In this document: piece after piece, positions 1-8,578 of the stretch
Layout: each line of letters begins with the position of its first letter
Numbering within the stretch: position 1 is the first letter of the stretch
Assembly (NCBI RefSeq): GCF_000717245.1
Contig: NZ_JNYQ01000002.1
Coordinates: forward strand, 124,001 to 188,000
DNA length: 64,000 nucleotides
Source of the DNA: Kitasatospora papulosa
Lineage (GTDB): Bacteria; Actinomycetota; Actinomycetes; Streptomycetales; Streptomycetaceae
Reading direction: 5' to 3'
The notes under the pieces: model-generated
Database searches by the model: none
Told to the model about the DNA's origin: nothing
Seen by the model: the letters and a program-made list of their open reading frames with translations, nothing else
Translations under genes and position numbers: made by a program

Positions 1-1252
1 ATTTCCCGATGTCCCGCACCGGACGCCGACCGGTCTCGGTGAAGTAGCCGGTGAGCTGCTGGATCAGAGCGGCCAGCACGATCCCGATGGCCACGGCGAC
101 CAGTGCGAAGACACGCGGATCTCCGCCGTGCGAGGTGATGGCCCCGTCCGTGACGCCGTCGAGCTCGGCGTAGGAGGACGGCAGATGGACGAAGACGGCC
201 ACTGCCACGAGGGCGAGCGAGATCACCGCCGACACGAAGAACCCGCGGTTGATGGCGCTCATCCCACTGCGGTCCGCACGCCGGGGAGCGACGGCGAAGA
301 TCCCGATCATCGCCGTGACCACCCCGATCGCAGGCACGATCAGCGGGAAGGCGAGCCCCGCGTCCCCGAAGGCCGCCTTGCCCAGGATGAGCGCGGCCAC
401 GAGGGTCACGGCGTACGACTCGAAGAGGTCCGCGGCCATGCCCGCGCAGTCGCCGACGTTGTCACCCACGTTGTCGGCGATGGTGGCGGCATTGCGCGGA
501 TCGTCCTCGGGGATTCCCTGCTCCACCTTGCCCACGAGGTCTGCGCCCACATCGGCGGCCTTGGTGAAGATGCCCCCGCCGACCCTCATGAACATGGCGA
601 TCAACGCGGCGCCGAGGCCGAACCCTTCCAGCACCTTGGGCGCGTCGGCGGCGTAGACGAGCACCACGCAGGACGCACCGAGCAGACCGAGGCCCACCGT
701 GATCATGCCGACCACACCACCGGTACGAAAAGCGATCTTCATCGCCCGGTGCGAAACCGTGGTGAGATCTCTTTCCGGTTCACCCTGCGCGGGAGTCGCC
801 TCCCGCGCGGCTGCTGCCACGCGCACATTGCTGCGGACGGCGAGCCTCATGCCGATGTATCCGGTGGCCGCCGAGAAAAGCGCCCCCACCAGGAAGAACA
901 GCGAGCGCCCCGCGCGCTGCGACCAGTTGTCGGCCGGAAGCAGCAGAAGCAGGAAGAAGACGACCACGGCGAAAATGCCGACGGTACGCAACTGTCGGGC
1001 CAGATAGGCGTTCGCGCCTTCCTGGACGGCTGCCGCGATCTCTTTCATGCGTTCGGTACCCTCACCGGCAGCCAGCACCTGGCGCGCCAGCAGCCGGGCC
1101 ACGACCAGCGCGGCAAGGGCGACGACCGCGATGACGACGACGATCATCCGGTTGCCGTCGGTGAGTACTGCGGATGCGAGTGAGGTGGACCGGCCGGAAG
1201 GTACGGAAACGTACGTCAGTTCTGCGAGTGGGGTGTTGACGAACTCCGCCAT
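1..1252 (-). CDS. hppA: Membrane-bound H+-translocating pyrophosphatase, N-terminal part
   Basis: Only about 417 N-terminal residues are in the window; the gene continues past base 1. The translation from the ATG at 1252 (MAEFVNTPL) is strongly hydrophobic. It carries family signatures: EGANAYLARQ near residue 85 and the pyrophosphate-binding stretch DNVGDCAGMAADLFESY near residue 265, whose aspartates coordinate Mg-PPi. Enzymes of this family hydrolyse cytosolic pyrophosphate and pump H+ (or Na+) across the membrane. The residues that separate K+-dependent from K+-independent types lie outside the window, so ion specificity is not decided. From memory, S. coelicolor keeps this gene immediately beyond the bldG operon (SCO3547). 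Confidence 0.93.
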   Translation of the reverse strand, partial: MAEFVNTPLAELTYVSVPSGRSTSLASAVLTDGNRMIVVVIAVVALAALVVARLLARQVLAAGEGTERMKEIAAAVQEGANAYLARQLRTVGIFAVVVFFLLLLLPADNWSQRAGRSLFFLVGALFSAATGYIGMRLAVRSNVRVAAAAREATPAQGEPERDLTTVSHRAMKIAFRTGGVVGMITVGLGLLGASCVVLVYAADAPKVLEGFGLGAALIAMFMRVGGGIFTKAADVGADLVGKVEQGIPEDDPRNAATIADNVGDNVGDCAGMAADLFESYAVTLVAALILGKAAFGDAGLAFPLIVPAIGVVTAMIGIFAVAPRRADRSGMSAINRGFFVSAVISLALVAVAVFVHLPSSYAELDGVTDGAITSHGGDPRVFALVAVAIGIVLAALIQQLTGYFTETGRRPVRDIGK

Positions 1253-1878
1253 ACGTCCTCCTTGACGCTGAGCGCTCAAGACGTGGACGGATTGTAGGGA
1301 GAAGAATCCGATCAAAACAGCGGGTGGTCAATGAAATCGTTTTTCGTCCACCCAATGGCAAATGATCTCGCACACCCTTGGGCCCGAATGCAGTAATGGG
1401 ACCGGCACATGACACACAAGGAATTCCCGGAGATCACCGATCAGGCGCGAAGGAGCTTGGGCGGCAGGGGCCCCACCCACCGGACCCGAAAGCGGCAGTG
1501 CGCGAGGCCGGGCGACGGAGGTCGGGCACGGGGTGTGGGGGGGTTCGGGTTCGGATGCCGACCAGCGGGTGCCGGGTGCCGGACGGACGGTGCCTGAAGG
1601 ATTGTGCCTGCGGATCAGGGCCTGCGGATCAAGCTTGAGGATCAGGCCTAAATGCTCAAGCCTCAGCGGCCTCGTCCGCCTCGATCTCGTCTCGTCGCGT
1701 CGCGAGAGGCCCGCATGATGCGGGTCGTGCAGGGCGGGCGGTCCCGTGCAGGACGGACGCGTCCGGGCAGTGCGAGCGCGTCCGAGGGTCGCGGCGCCCG
1801 GTGATCGTGAATCAAGCAGGGGCCGCAGCGGGCTGGTGCATCACGCCGGGCTTGAACGACAGCGCCGGGCGGGGTGAG
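1253..1878. other. Intergenic region, pyrophosphatase leader and bldG-operon 3' region
   Basis: No convincing gene. The part nearest the pyrophosphatase (about 1290-1350) is the most A+T-rich and should hold its promoter. Around 1610-1665 there are short direct repeats of CCTGCGGATCA and an inverted pair GCTTGAG/CTCAAGC. A short plus-strand reading frame (1409-1597) has arginine/glycine-rich composition typical of chance ORFs in high-G+C DNA and is not called. Confidence 0.5.
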
Positions 1879-2328
1879 TCAGGGAAGCATCACGGCCGGA
1901 GTCGTCGGCCAAGTCATACGGATCACTCCGCCGTCCGCACCCGTACGGACTTCCACGTCGTCGACCAGGCCACTGATGACCGCGAGGCCCATCTCGTCCT
2001 CGCTGTCCGCTTCGGTCTCCGCGACATCCGGGTTTCCGCCACCAGGCGCTCCCGGTGCCGAGGCGTCGCTCCCCGTGGCGAGATGCCCGTCCCCGACCTC
2101 GATGGAGAACGCCTTCTCGTCCTCGGTCAGAACGACCGTGACAGGGGCGGCGATGCCATGGCTCCGATGCAGCCCTACGGCGCGGCTGCACGCCTCGCCG
2201 ACCGCGAGTCTGACCTCGTCGAGCACCGCCTCGTCCACGCCGGCCCGGCGCGCCACTGCGGCTGCCACGAGGCGGGCCGTCCTGACGTGTTCGGGCTGAG
2301 CGCTGAAGCGGAGTTCAACGGTTGGCAT
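1879..2328 (-). CDS. Anti-sigma factor / serine-protein kinase of the RsbW (HATPase_c) type, BldG partner
   Basis: 149 residues from the ATG at 2328, which follows a good Shine-Dalgarno (GAGGGGGATGGC). The N-terminal half (EHVRTARLVAAAVARRAG, then LDEVRLAVGEACSRAV) matches the N-box region of RsbW/SpoIIAB GHKL kinases. A glycine/alanine-rich insert (about residues 80-105) precedes a short G-box-like end. Such proteins bind a sigma factor and are released by an unphosphorylated antagonist. The antagonist here is BldG, encoded just upstream on the same strand, the arrangement known in S. coelicolor (SCO3548 after bldG). The ATP lid is shortened or degenerate, so kinase activity is inferred. Confidence 0.85.
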   Translation of the reverse strand: MPTVELRFSAQPEHVRTARLVAAAVARRAGVDEAVLDEVRLAVGEACSRAVGLHRSHGIAAPVTVVLTEDEKAFSIEVGDGHLATGSDASAPGAPGGGNPDVAETEADSEDEMGLAVISGLVDDVEVRTGADGGVIRMTWPTTPAVMLP

Positions 2329-2360
2329 GCCATCCCCCTCGAACGTATGGACGTGCTTCT

Positions 2361-2392
2361 CAGGGGCCCGGGCATGGCGCCCGGTACCCCTG
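2361..2392 (-). terminator. Hairpin between bldG and the anti-sigma gene
   Basis: CAGGGG and CCGGGC pair with GCCCGG and CCCCTG around a small loop, 12 pairs with one mismatch position, in the 204-bp gap between bldG and the downstream anti-sigma gene. It could attenuate read-through and so give more BldG than anti-sigma. It lacks a T tract, so it may instead be an mRNA-stability element. Confidence 0.45.
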
Positions 2393-2532
2393 CTCTCATT
2401 CTCCCCCGGGAACCGACGAAGCCGGCAGCCGACCATGTGGTCGACCGCCTGCTCATGGCGGCCCGACTGCTGCCGCCTGCCGGTCCGTCACCGCCATGCC
2501 TGCCGACCCTGGCGGGGCCGGCCTGCACCGAC

Positions 2533-2886
2533 TCAGTCGGTGGCCGCGACAGCCTCGTCGACCGTGGTGTGAATGGGAAACACCTTGGTCAGGCCTGTGA
2601 TCCGGAAAATCTTGAGAATGCGCTCCTGGTTGCACACCAGGCGCAGCGAGCCCTCATGGGCCCGCACACGCTTCAAGCCGCCCACAAGCACGCCGAGGCC
2701 GGTGGAGTCGAGGAAGTCGACGCCTTCCATGTCGACAACCAGGTGGTAGCTGCCGTCATTCACCAACTCGACCAACTGCTCGCGCAGCTTGGGCGCGGTA
2801 TACACATCAATCTCGCCACCGACCTCGACGACCGTACGGTCGCCACCAGGCCCGGACACATTGCGAGTCGACAGGGACAGGTCCAC
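2533..2886 (-). CDS. bldG: Anti-sigma factor antagonist BldG (STAS domain)
   Basis: 117 residues from a GTG with a strong GGAGG five bases upstream. Single STAS domain: GGEIDVYTAPKLREQL, then VDMEGVDFLDSTGLGVLV, where Ser61 is the conserved phosphorylated serine. BldG is required for aerial hyphae and antibiotic production in Streptomyces. Its phosphorylation state controls capture of anti-sigma factors such as the one encoded downstream. Compared with the S. coelicolor protein as I remember it, there is a four-residue insertion near residue 12 (SGPG), which shifts the target serine from 57 to 61. It is divergent from the DECH helicase, with 79 bp between starts. Confidence 0.95.
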   Translation of the reverse strand: MDLSLSTRNVSGPGGDRTVVEVGGEIDVYTAPKLREQLVELVNDGSYHLVVDMEGVDFLDSTGLGVLVGGLKRVRAHEGSLRLVCNQERILKIFRITGLTKVFPIHTTVDEAVAATD

Positions 2887-2965
2887 GGATCCTCCAGCAC
2901 CTTGCTATCGAGCGGTCGCCCCTCGGTCTCCCCGACGGAGGCCAGGGGACGGATCGCCAGCCGCG

Positions 2966-5476
2966 ATGGCATTCAATCACTTACCAGCAGCCATGCACGA
3001 CGCCTTGGGACCATTGTCCGTCACGCCAGTGACACACTCGGTGCCGATGGCCAAGAATCACCGCCCCAGTCGACCACCCGGGAACGCAGGCTCGCGCCCC
3101 TCTCCCGCAGTGGTTCTCGACCGGCTCGCCGCATCGGCGGGCCGGGCAGCGCGCATCACTCATACGGAGCACTTGCCCCCGCGTGCGGGAACCCATGCCA
3201 CCTGGCCTGATCGCATCCGGCCAGAAGTGATCTCCGCAATCGGTCAGGCCGGAATCGACCATCCGTGGACCCACCAGGCCGCCGCAGCCGAACACGCGCT
3301 GGACGGCGAGTCAGTCGTGATCTCCACCGGGACGGCGTCGGGAAAGTCCCTGGCCTACCTGGCTCCGGTACTGAGTACCCTCCTCGACGGCTCCCATGCC
3401 CCGAACGGCCGAGGCACCACCGCCCTGTACCTCGCCCCCACCAAGGCTCTGGCTGCCGACCAGCGCCGGTCGGTGAAGGCACTCGCGACGCCGCTCGGCT
3501 CGGCGATCCGGCCTGCGGTCTACGACGGGGACACGCCGGTCGAAGAACGCGAATGGGTGCGTCAGTACGCCAATTACGTGCTGACCAACCCCGACATGCT
3601 GCATCGAGGCATCCTTCCTTCCCACCCCCGGTGGGCCTCGTTCCTGCGCGCCCTCCGCTTCGTGGTCATCGACGAGTGCCACACCTACCGGGGCGTCTTC
3701 GGCTCCCACGTCGCCCAGGTGCTGCGCCGGCTACGCCGCCTCTGCGCCCGCTACGGCTCCGATCCCGTCTTTCTCCTCGCCTCCGCCACCGCCGCGCATC
3801 CCTCCGTCGCCGCAGGGCGTCTCACAGGCCTGCCCGTCAAGGAGGTCGCCGACGACGCGTCGCCCAGAGGGGAAATGGTCTTCGCACTCTGGGAACCGCC
3901 GCTGACCGATCTGCACGGCGAGAGGGGGGCTCCGGTGCGCCGTACGGCCACCGCCGAGACCGCCGACCTCCTGACCGACCTCACCGTTCAGGGTGTGCGC
4001 TCGGTCGCCTTCGTGCGCTCCAGGCGGGGCGCCGAGCTCATCTCCGTCATCGCCAAGGAGCGACTCGCCGAGGTGGACCGCTCGCTCCCCGGACGGGTCG
4101 CCGCCTACCGCGGCGGATACCTGCCGGAGGAACGCCGGGCCCTGGAAAGAGCCCTGCACTCCGGTGACCTGCTCGGACTGGCCGCCACGACAGCGCTGGA
4201 GCTGGGCATCGACGTCTCGGGCCTGGACGCCGTCGTCATCGCCGGCTACCCGGGGACCCGGGCCTCGCTCTGGCAGCAGGCGGGGCGCGCCGGGCGCTCG
4301 GGGCAGGGCGCCCTCGCCGTCCTCGTGGCCAGGGACGATCCGCTGGACACATTCCTCGTCCACCATCCCGAGGCGCTGTTCGACCAGCCGGTGGAGTCGA
4401 CCGTCCTGGACCCGGACAACCCCTATGTCCTCGCGCCGCACCTGTGCGCCGCGGCTGCGGAGATCCCCCTCACGGAAGACGACATCGCGCTCTTCGGCCC
4501 CACGGTGCCCGAGCTTCTGCCGCAGCTGGAGGCCGCGAAGCTGCTGCGCAGACGGACGACTGGCTGGCACTGGACGCGCCGTGAACGCGCAGCCGACCTG
4601 ACCGACATCCGAGGCGCGGGCGGCCGTCCGGTCCAGATCGTCGAGGCGGACACCGGCCGGCTGCTGGGGACCGTCGACGAAGCGGCCGCGCACACCTCCG
4701 TCCACGAGGGCGCCGTCCACCTGCACCAGGGCCGGACCTACCTGGTCCGAGCCCTCGATCTGGAGGATTCGGTGGCCTTGGTGGAGGAAGCCGTCCCCCC
4801 TTACTCCACCAACGCCCGCGACACGACAGCGATCTCCGTGCTGGAGACCGACACCGAGATTCCGTGGGGTGACGGGCGGCTCTGCTTCGGCTCCGTCGAG
4901 GTCACCAACCAGGTCGTCTCCTTCCTGCGCCGCAAGCTGATCACCGGAGAGGTCCTGGGTGAGACCAAGCTCGACCTGCCGCCGCGCACCCTGCGCACCC
5001 GCGCCGTGTGGTGGACGGTCACCGAGGACCAGCTGGACGCGGCCCGGATCAGCCCGGAGATCCTCGGAGGTGCCCTGCACGCGGCAGAACACGCCTCCAT
5101 CGGGATGCTGCCGCTCTTCGCCACCTGCGACCGTTGGGACATCGGCGGTGTCTCCGTGCCCCTGCACCCCGACACGCTCCTGCCCACGGTGTTCGTCTAC
5201 GACGGCCACCCCGGTGGTGCCGGTTTCTCGGAACGCGCCTTCCACACGGCCCGCACCTGGCTCACCGCGACGCGGCAGGCCATCGCGTCCTGCGAGTGCG
5301 AGGCGGGCTGTCCGTCCTGCATCCAGTCCCCCAAGTGCGGCAACGGCAACGACCCACTGCACAAACGAGGCGCTGTGCGACTCCTGACCGAGCTGCTCAG
5401 GACGGCGCCGCCCGATCCCGGGGAGACGCCCTCGGCGGAGAGCACGGAGGGCCCACGACCGGACGGCGCCGGCTGA
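2966..5476 (+). CDS. DECH-box superfamily 2 helicase with DUF1998 zinc-type C-terminus (MrfA/YprA/Hrq1-like)
   Basis: 836 residues from the ATG at 2966 (MAFNHLPAAMHDAL). Walker A is GTASGKS with Lys127; motif II is DECH at 236-239; motif III is SAT (LASATAAHP); RecA2 carries motif VI (QQAGRAGRSGQG). The C-terminal DUF1998 region contains the cysteine cluster C776, C778, C782, C785 and C791 that binds metal in this family. Relatives (B. subtilis MrfA, yeast Hrq1) are 3'-5' helicases acting in mitomycin and crosslink repair. The actinobacterial branch is always beside tad-like secretion genes (helicase/secretion neighbourhood DEAH-box helicase family). Its 3' end overlaps the convergent TadE-like gene by 80 bp. 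Confidence 0.93.
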   Translation: MAFNHLPAAMHDALGPLSVTPVTHSVPMAKNHRPSRPPGNAGSRPSPAVVLDRLAASAGRAARITHTEHLPPRAGTHATWPDRIRPEVISAIGQAGIDHPWTHQAAAAEHALDGESVVISTGTASGKSLAYLAPVLSTLLDGSHAPNGRGTTALYLAPTKALAADQRRSVKALATPLGSAIRPAVYDGDTPVEEREWVRQYANYVLTNPDMLHRGILPSHPRWASFLRALRFVVIDECHTYRGVFGSHVAQVLRRLRRLCARYGSDPVFLLASATAAHPSVAAGRLTGLPVKEVADDASPRGEMVFALWEPPLTDLHGERGAPVRRTATAETADLLTDLTVQGVRSVAFVRSRRGAELISVIAKERLAEVDRSLPGRVAAYRGGYLPEERRALERALHSGDLLGLAATTALELGIDVSGLDAVVIAGYPGTRASLWQQAGRAGRSGQGALAVLVARDDPLDTFLVHHPEALFDQPVESTVLDPDNPYVLAPHLCAAAAEIPLTEDDIALFGPTVPELLPQLEAAKLLRRRTTGWHWTRRERAADLTDIRGAGGRPVQIVEADTGRLLGTVDEAAAHTSVHEGAVHLHQGRTYLVRALDLEDSVALVEEAVPPYSTNARDTTAISVLETDTEIPWGDGRLCFGSVEVTNQVVSFLRRKLITGEVLGETKLDLPPRTLRTRAVWWTVTEDQLDAARISPEILGGALHAAEHASIGMLPLFATCDRWDIGGVSVPLHPDTLLPTVFVYDGHPGGAGFSERAFHTARTWLTATRQAIASCECEAGCPSCIQSPKCGNGNDPLHKRGAVRLLTELLRTAPPDPGETPSAESTEGPRPDGAG

Positions 5477-5897
5477 GGAACGCACCGCGCGGTTCCACTT
5501 CCCGGGCGGAGACAACGGCACCGACGGCACCGCCGGACGGCGAGGCCTGTGGTGGCCCCGCCCTCGACCTGACCTCGGGTGCGTAGGGTCCGAAGCGTGC
5601 ACGAGCCGTTACGTCGGCGATCTCGCCCCTGACTCCGCAGCGCACGATCTCCGCGCCCTGGGCCGCGGCAACCCTCGTGGCCTCCCCGCAGGCCGCCTCC
5701 ACACCCCGGAGTGCCTGATCGGCCGCGGCAAGCGCCGCCAGGTCCGCGGCGCCACCGGCCCTGTGACGGGCCGCCACGGCCTGCCCGAGCGCGAGCACCG
5801 TCGCAAACACCGCGCAGAGCGTCGCAGTCGTGACTGCCACCCAGACAGTCGCCAGCCCTCGGTCTTCAGCACCTTCTCCGCTCCCTCTCCTCCTCAC
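5397..5897 (-). CDS. Helicase/secretion-neighbourhood TadE-like protein
   Basis: About 166 residues from a GTG at 5897 whose last two bases are the first two of the upstream gene's TGA (GTGA overlap). After a short basic, glycine-rich leader, EDRG is followed by one hydrophobic helix (LATVWVAVTTATLCAVFATVLALG), then an Ala-rich stretch with two cysteines (ACGEAT, IVRCGV) as in this family. Unlike true prepilins it has no Glu at +5 after the Gly. The C-terminal ~60 residues are low-complexity and lie antisense to the helicase 3' end, so the true stop-proximal part may be poorly conserved. Last gene of the tad-like operon. Confidence 0.8.
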   Translation of the reverse strand: MRRRGSGEGAEDRGLATVWVAVTTATLCAVFATVLALGQAVAARHRAGGAADLAALAAADQALRGVEAACGEATRVAAAQGAEIVRCGVRGEIADVTARARFGPYAPEVRSRAGPPQASPSGGAVGAVVSAREVEPRGAFLSRRRPVVGPPCSPPRASPRDRAAPS

Positions 5898-6352
5898 GGC
5901 TCCGCCCCCACGCCCTCCTCCATCCCCATTCCGTCCACCGTCCCTGAAGCGGTGTCCTCCATCCCCACGGATCCGTCCTCCGTCCCCACGGTGTCCTCGG
6001 CCAGGGCGACCGCCTCGGCGCTCAGGGTCAGGGCCAGTGCCCCCGGCCCCGGCGTCGGTGCCTCCACCCTGACCCGCCACAGTCCCCCCGCACGCTCCAC
6101 AGCGACCCGAGCCCTGTCCGGCGCCGACTCCCGGGCAACGGCACGCACCGCGGCCTCGGGCTCGGACCGGGCCGCCGCCCGTGCTCCGGCGCGGGCGGCA
6201 TCCACACAGCGGATCTGGTCCGCCGCAGCCACCAGCGCCCAGACGAGAGCGAAGACGAACGCCACAAGCACGGTGAGGGCCATGGCGGCCTCCGCCGTCA
6301 CCGCACCCCGGTCGGCGCTCCTGCGCCCGGCGGCCCCCTCAGAACTTCGCAT
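5894..6352 (-). CDS. TadE family pilus-assembly (pseudopilin) protein
   Basis: 152 residues from ATG 6352, which overlaps the end of the upstream mini-pilin gene by 14 bp. The N-terminus is a type-IVb prepilin-like signal: DRGAVTAEAAMALTVLVAF, with Gly at -1 and Glu at +5, then one transmembrane helix. The distal part is variable and rich in Glu/Gly/Thr (repeated EDT/MED). TadE/TadF minor pilins need a TadV/prepilin peptidase for maturation; none is visible in this window. Coupled to the downstream TadE-like gene by a GTGA overlap. Confidence 0.88.
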   Translation of the reverse strand: MRSSEGAAGRRSADRGAVTAEAAMALTVLVAFVFALVWALVAAADQIRCVDAARAGARAAARSEPEAAVRAVARESAPDRARVAVERAGGLWRVRVEAPTPGPGALALTLSAEAVALAEDTVGTEDGSVGMEDTASGTVDGMGMEEGVGAEP

Positions 6353-6614
6353 CAAGGGCGCCCTTGATCAGCGACTGCAACGCCGACAGCACGGCTCCGC
6401 TGGTCACCACCTTGTAGAGCACCGCAGCGAATGCGCAGGCGGCGATGGTCCCCACCGCGTACTCGGACGTTGTCATCCCCCGGTCAAGGCCCCCGCAGCC
6501 GGCACGCCTGCCGAACCTGGCGCGCCACACACCACGCAGAACACTCAGCGACCGCTCCATGAACTTCCCGCCGATTTCGAGCACGATTTCCAACCCCCAT
6601 GTCTCGGACGTCAT
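6339..6614 (-). CDS. DUF4244 small protein, Flp-like pilin candidate
   Basis: 91 residues from ATG 6614 (GGGTGG about 7 bases upstream); an internal ATG at 6560 is an alternative. After a basic segment (RARFGRRAGCGG) comes GLDRG followed by MTTSEYAVGTIAACAFAAVL. Counting from the Gly, Glu is +5 and Tyr is +6, the exact Flp/Tad pilin processing motif, followed by one hydrophobic helix and a short tail (SLIKGALDAKF). This is the best candidate for the major subunit of the fibre or pseudopilus built by the cluster. Confidence 0.85.
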   Translation of the reverse strand: MTSETWGLEIVLEIGGKFMERSLSVLRGVWRARFGRRAGCGGLDRGMTTSEYAVGTIAACAFAAVLYKVVTSGAVLSALQSLIKGALDAKF

Positions 6615-6899
6615 GTTGTTCCACCCAGAACTCTTGATCCGGCGCTACCGGCCGGCATGGAGCCGGCCGGACTCCCGCCTCACGCTCGGGAACCATCGGC
6701 CGTCCGGCTCCGGCGCCCAGTCGTGGTCATGCATCGGACCCACGCGTGAGCTCGGCCCGGACCGCTGCCCGACCGCCGGATCGCCCCGCATAGGCGAACG
6801 CCCCGACCACGTCGGACGCCCCGCGTCAGCCAAACGACCCCACGCCATCGGATCGCCCCCGCGCGCCGGCACGGGCCGGGGCCGAGCGCCTGCCGAGGC
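6615..6899. other. Gap inside the tad-like cluster
   Basis: 285 bp between the TadC-like stop and the mini-pilin start, the only non-overlapping junction of the cluster. It may contain a separate promoter for high expression of the pilin genes. Several copies of short motifs resembling GACGCCCC/CCGACC are visible, but no clear terminator or gene. Confidence 0.45.
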
Positions 6900-7712
6900 T
6901 CAGCCGCTTCGCGAGAGCCCCGTCGCCAGCCCGATCACCACCGGTGCCACTCCCACCGCCAGAAAGGCGGGCAGGAAGCAGAGCCCCACCGGCGCGGTGA
7001 TCAGCACGCCGGCCCGCTGAGCACGCGCCACGGCCGCACTCGCCCGCTCGGCGCGTATCTCGTCGGCCAGCCCGGAGACAGGCTCCGCCGCGGGCGCACC
7101 CGTCGACGAGGCTCGTGCCATGCAGCGGGCGAGTGGCGCCGCACCTGGCAACTCCCCGAACCGGCGCCACGCCTCGTCCGGTTCGCCGCCGAGGAGAATC
7201 ACTGCTGCCGTACGAGCCAGCCGCTCCCCGACCGGACCTGCGACGGATTCCCCGACCGCCTCCGCCGCCTCCCGCGGCCCGGCTCCCGCCGAGAGGCAGG
7301 AGGCCAAGAGATCCGCGGTCATCGGCAGCTGCCGGGCGATCAGAGCGACATCAGCCTCTTGACCGGCTGCGGCACACCCCTTGCCGGAGCGCCGCCACCG
7401 CCGCACTCCGTACGCCGCCAGAAGGCCGACCCCGCATCCCGCGATCCCACCGACAAGCACCCAGCCAACCGCCCAGACACCCAGGAACATCGCCCACAGG
7501 CGGGCAGGACCACGGCTCGCGCCACGCAGGTCCAGCAACCCCCGTCTCCGCCTGCTCACACCGGACTTGGTCAGCCCGTCCCCCCGCCTGCGTACGCGCA
7601 GCTCGCTGCGTCTGCCGGTCATCGTGAGAGTGAGGTACGCGATTGTGCCCAGAGCAGCCCCGACCAGCCCGGCCGTGGTCGGCCAATCCCCCGGGACGGA
7701 CATCGGACTCAT
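6900..7712 (-). CDS. TadC-like type II secretion system F family membrane protein
   Basis: 270 residues from ATG 7712, which overlaps the TadB stop (ATGA). There are hydrophobic segments near residues 10-30 and 80-105 and a C-terminal pair (GVLITAPVGLCFLPAFLAVGVAPVVIGLATGL). The cytosolic T2SSF domain (ADVALIARQLPMTADLLASCLSAGAGPREA) lies in between. It should form, with the TadB-like protein, the inner-membrane platform driven by the TadA ATPase. Confidence 0.87.
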   Translation of the reverse strand: MSPMSVPGDWPTTAGLVGAALGTIAYLTLTMTGRRSELRVRRRGDGLTKSGVSRRRRGLLDLRGASRGPARLWAMFLGVWAVGWVLVGGIAGCGVGLLAAYGVRRWRRSGKGCAAAGQEADVALIARQLPMTADLLASCLSAGAGPREAAEAVGESVAGPVGERLARTAAVILLGGEPDEAWRRFGELPGAAPLARCMARASSTGAPAAEPVSGLADEIRAERASAAVARAQRAGVLITAPVGLCFLPAFLAVGVAPVVIGLATGLSRSG

Positions 7713-8578
7713 GCCGCCTCCCCCGCCCGTACGATCCGTGAGGCCCAGAACAGACCTGCGGCCTCCAGAGCGCCGCCTGTCACCAGGCAGACAAGCCCGC
7801 CCGGGGTGTGCAGGAGAACCCTCAGCGGGTCCGCTCCGAGCGCCGCCCCCAGTCCCAGCCCCAGCATCGGCAGCAACGCCAGTACCACCACCGTCGACCA
7901 CGCGCCGGCAAGCTGCGCACGTAGCTCCTCCCGCCGCCGCCTCTCCCCCCGCAGCGCGCCCTCCAGCCGGGCCAGGCCTGCCCCGAGTCCGGCTCCGCCA
8001 TTCACAGCGACCCGCCAGCAGGCCGCCATCCCGGCGAGACCGTCGAGACCCGGGCCGGCCGAGGCCTGTAGCAGGGCGGCCGGGACATCGCCGCCGAACC
8101 GAGCTGCGGCCAACACGGCGGGCCCGGAAGTGCCCAGTGCGTCGGCATCACGCGCGGCGATGAGCAAGGCCTGCCCGGGCTCACGTCCAGCCCGTAACTC
8201 TCCGATCACCGCCCCGCAGAGCACCGTCACCGAGTGGGCCGCCTTCTCTCGCGCGCGCCGCCGCTCCCTCCGTTCCAGCCAGCGCCTCGCGAGAGGGACC
8301 GCCACAGCGCCGGCGAGCAACGGCAGCACCGATTCCCCCACCAAGGCCGGCAAGGCCGCCACAGGGACACACAGCCATTCCCGCCGCCGCTCGAGCAGGG
8401 GGCGGACCGCAGCCCATACGGCCGGCCACCGCTGCGTCTGCCACCGTCGACCAGTCAAGGCTCTGGCCCGCCGCGCTCCGGTGTCCCGTGCCACGGCCAA
8501 CCCGCCGGCCAGACCCGTGAAGCCCGCCATCACGCACTCCGGTACACGCATCAGCTCGTGGAAGCCGGTCGCCGTCAC
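7709..8578 (-). CDS. TadB-like type II secretion system F family membrane protein
   Basis: 289 residues from a GTG at 8578 that overlaps the TadA stop codon (GTGA). It contains paired hydrophobic stretches in the first half (LCVPVAALPALVG, VLPLLAGAVAVPLA), a T2SSF core (CGAVIGELRAGREPGQALLIAARDA) and C-terminal helices (VVVLALLPMLGLGLGAALG and GGLVCLVTGGALEAAGLFWAS). Forms the platform pair with the downstream TadC-like protein. Highly Arg/Ala-rich, like its neighbours. Confidence 0.87.
   Translation of the reverse strand: MTATGFHELMRVPECVMAGFTGLAGGLAVARDTGARRARALTGRRWQTQRWPAVWAAVRPLLERRREWLCVPVAALPALVGESVLPLLAGAVAVPLARRWLERRERRRAREKAAHSVTVLCGAVIGELRAGREPGQALLIAARDADALGTSGPAVLAAARFGGDVPAALLQASAGPGLDGLAGMAACWRVAVNGGAGLGAGLARLEGALRGERRRREELRAQLAGAWSTVVVLALLPMLGLGLGAALGADPLRVLLHTPGGLVCLVTGGALEAAGLFWASRIVRAGEAA

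Noticed and set aside
1409..1597. Possible 62-residue protein upstream of the pyrophosphatase
   Set aside because: No ribosome site matched to the frame, Arg/Gly-rich composition, no known relative.
3731..5602. 623-codon minus-strand frame opposite the helicase
   Set aside because: No recognisable domain; the helicase frame is certain.
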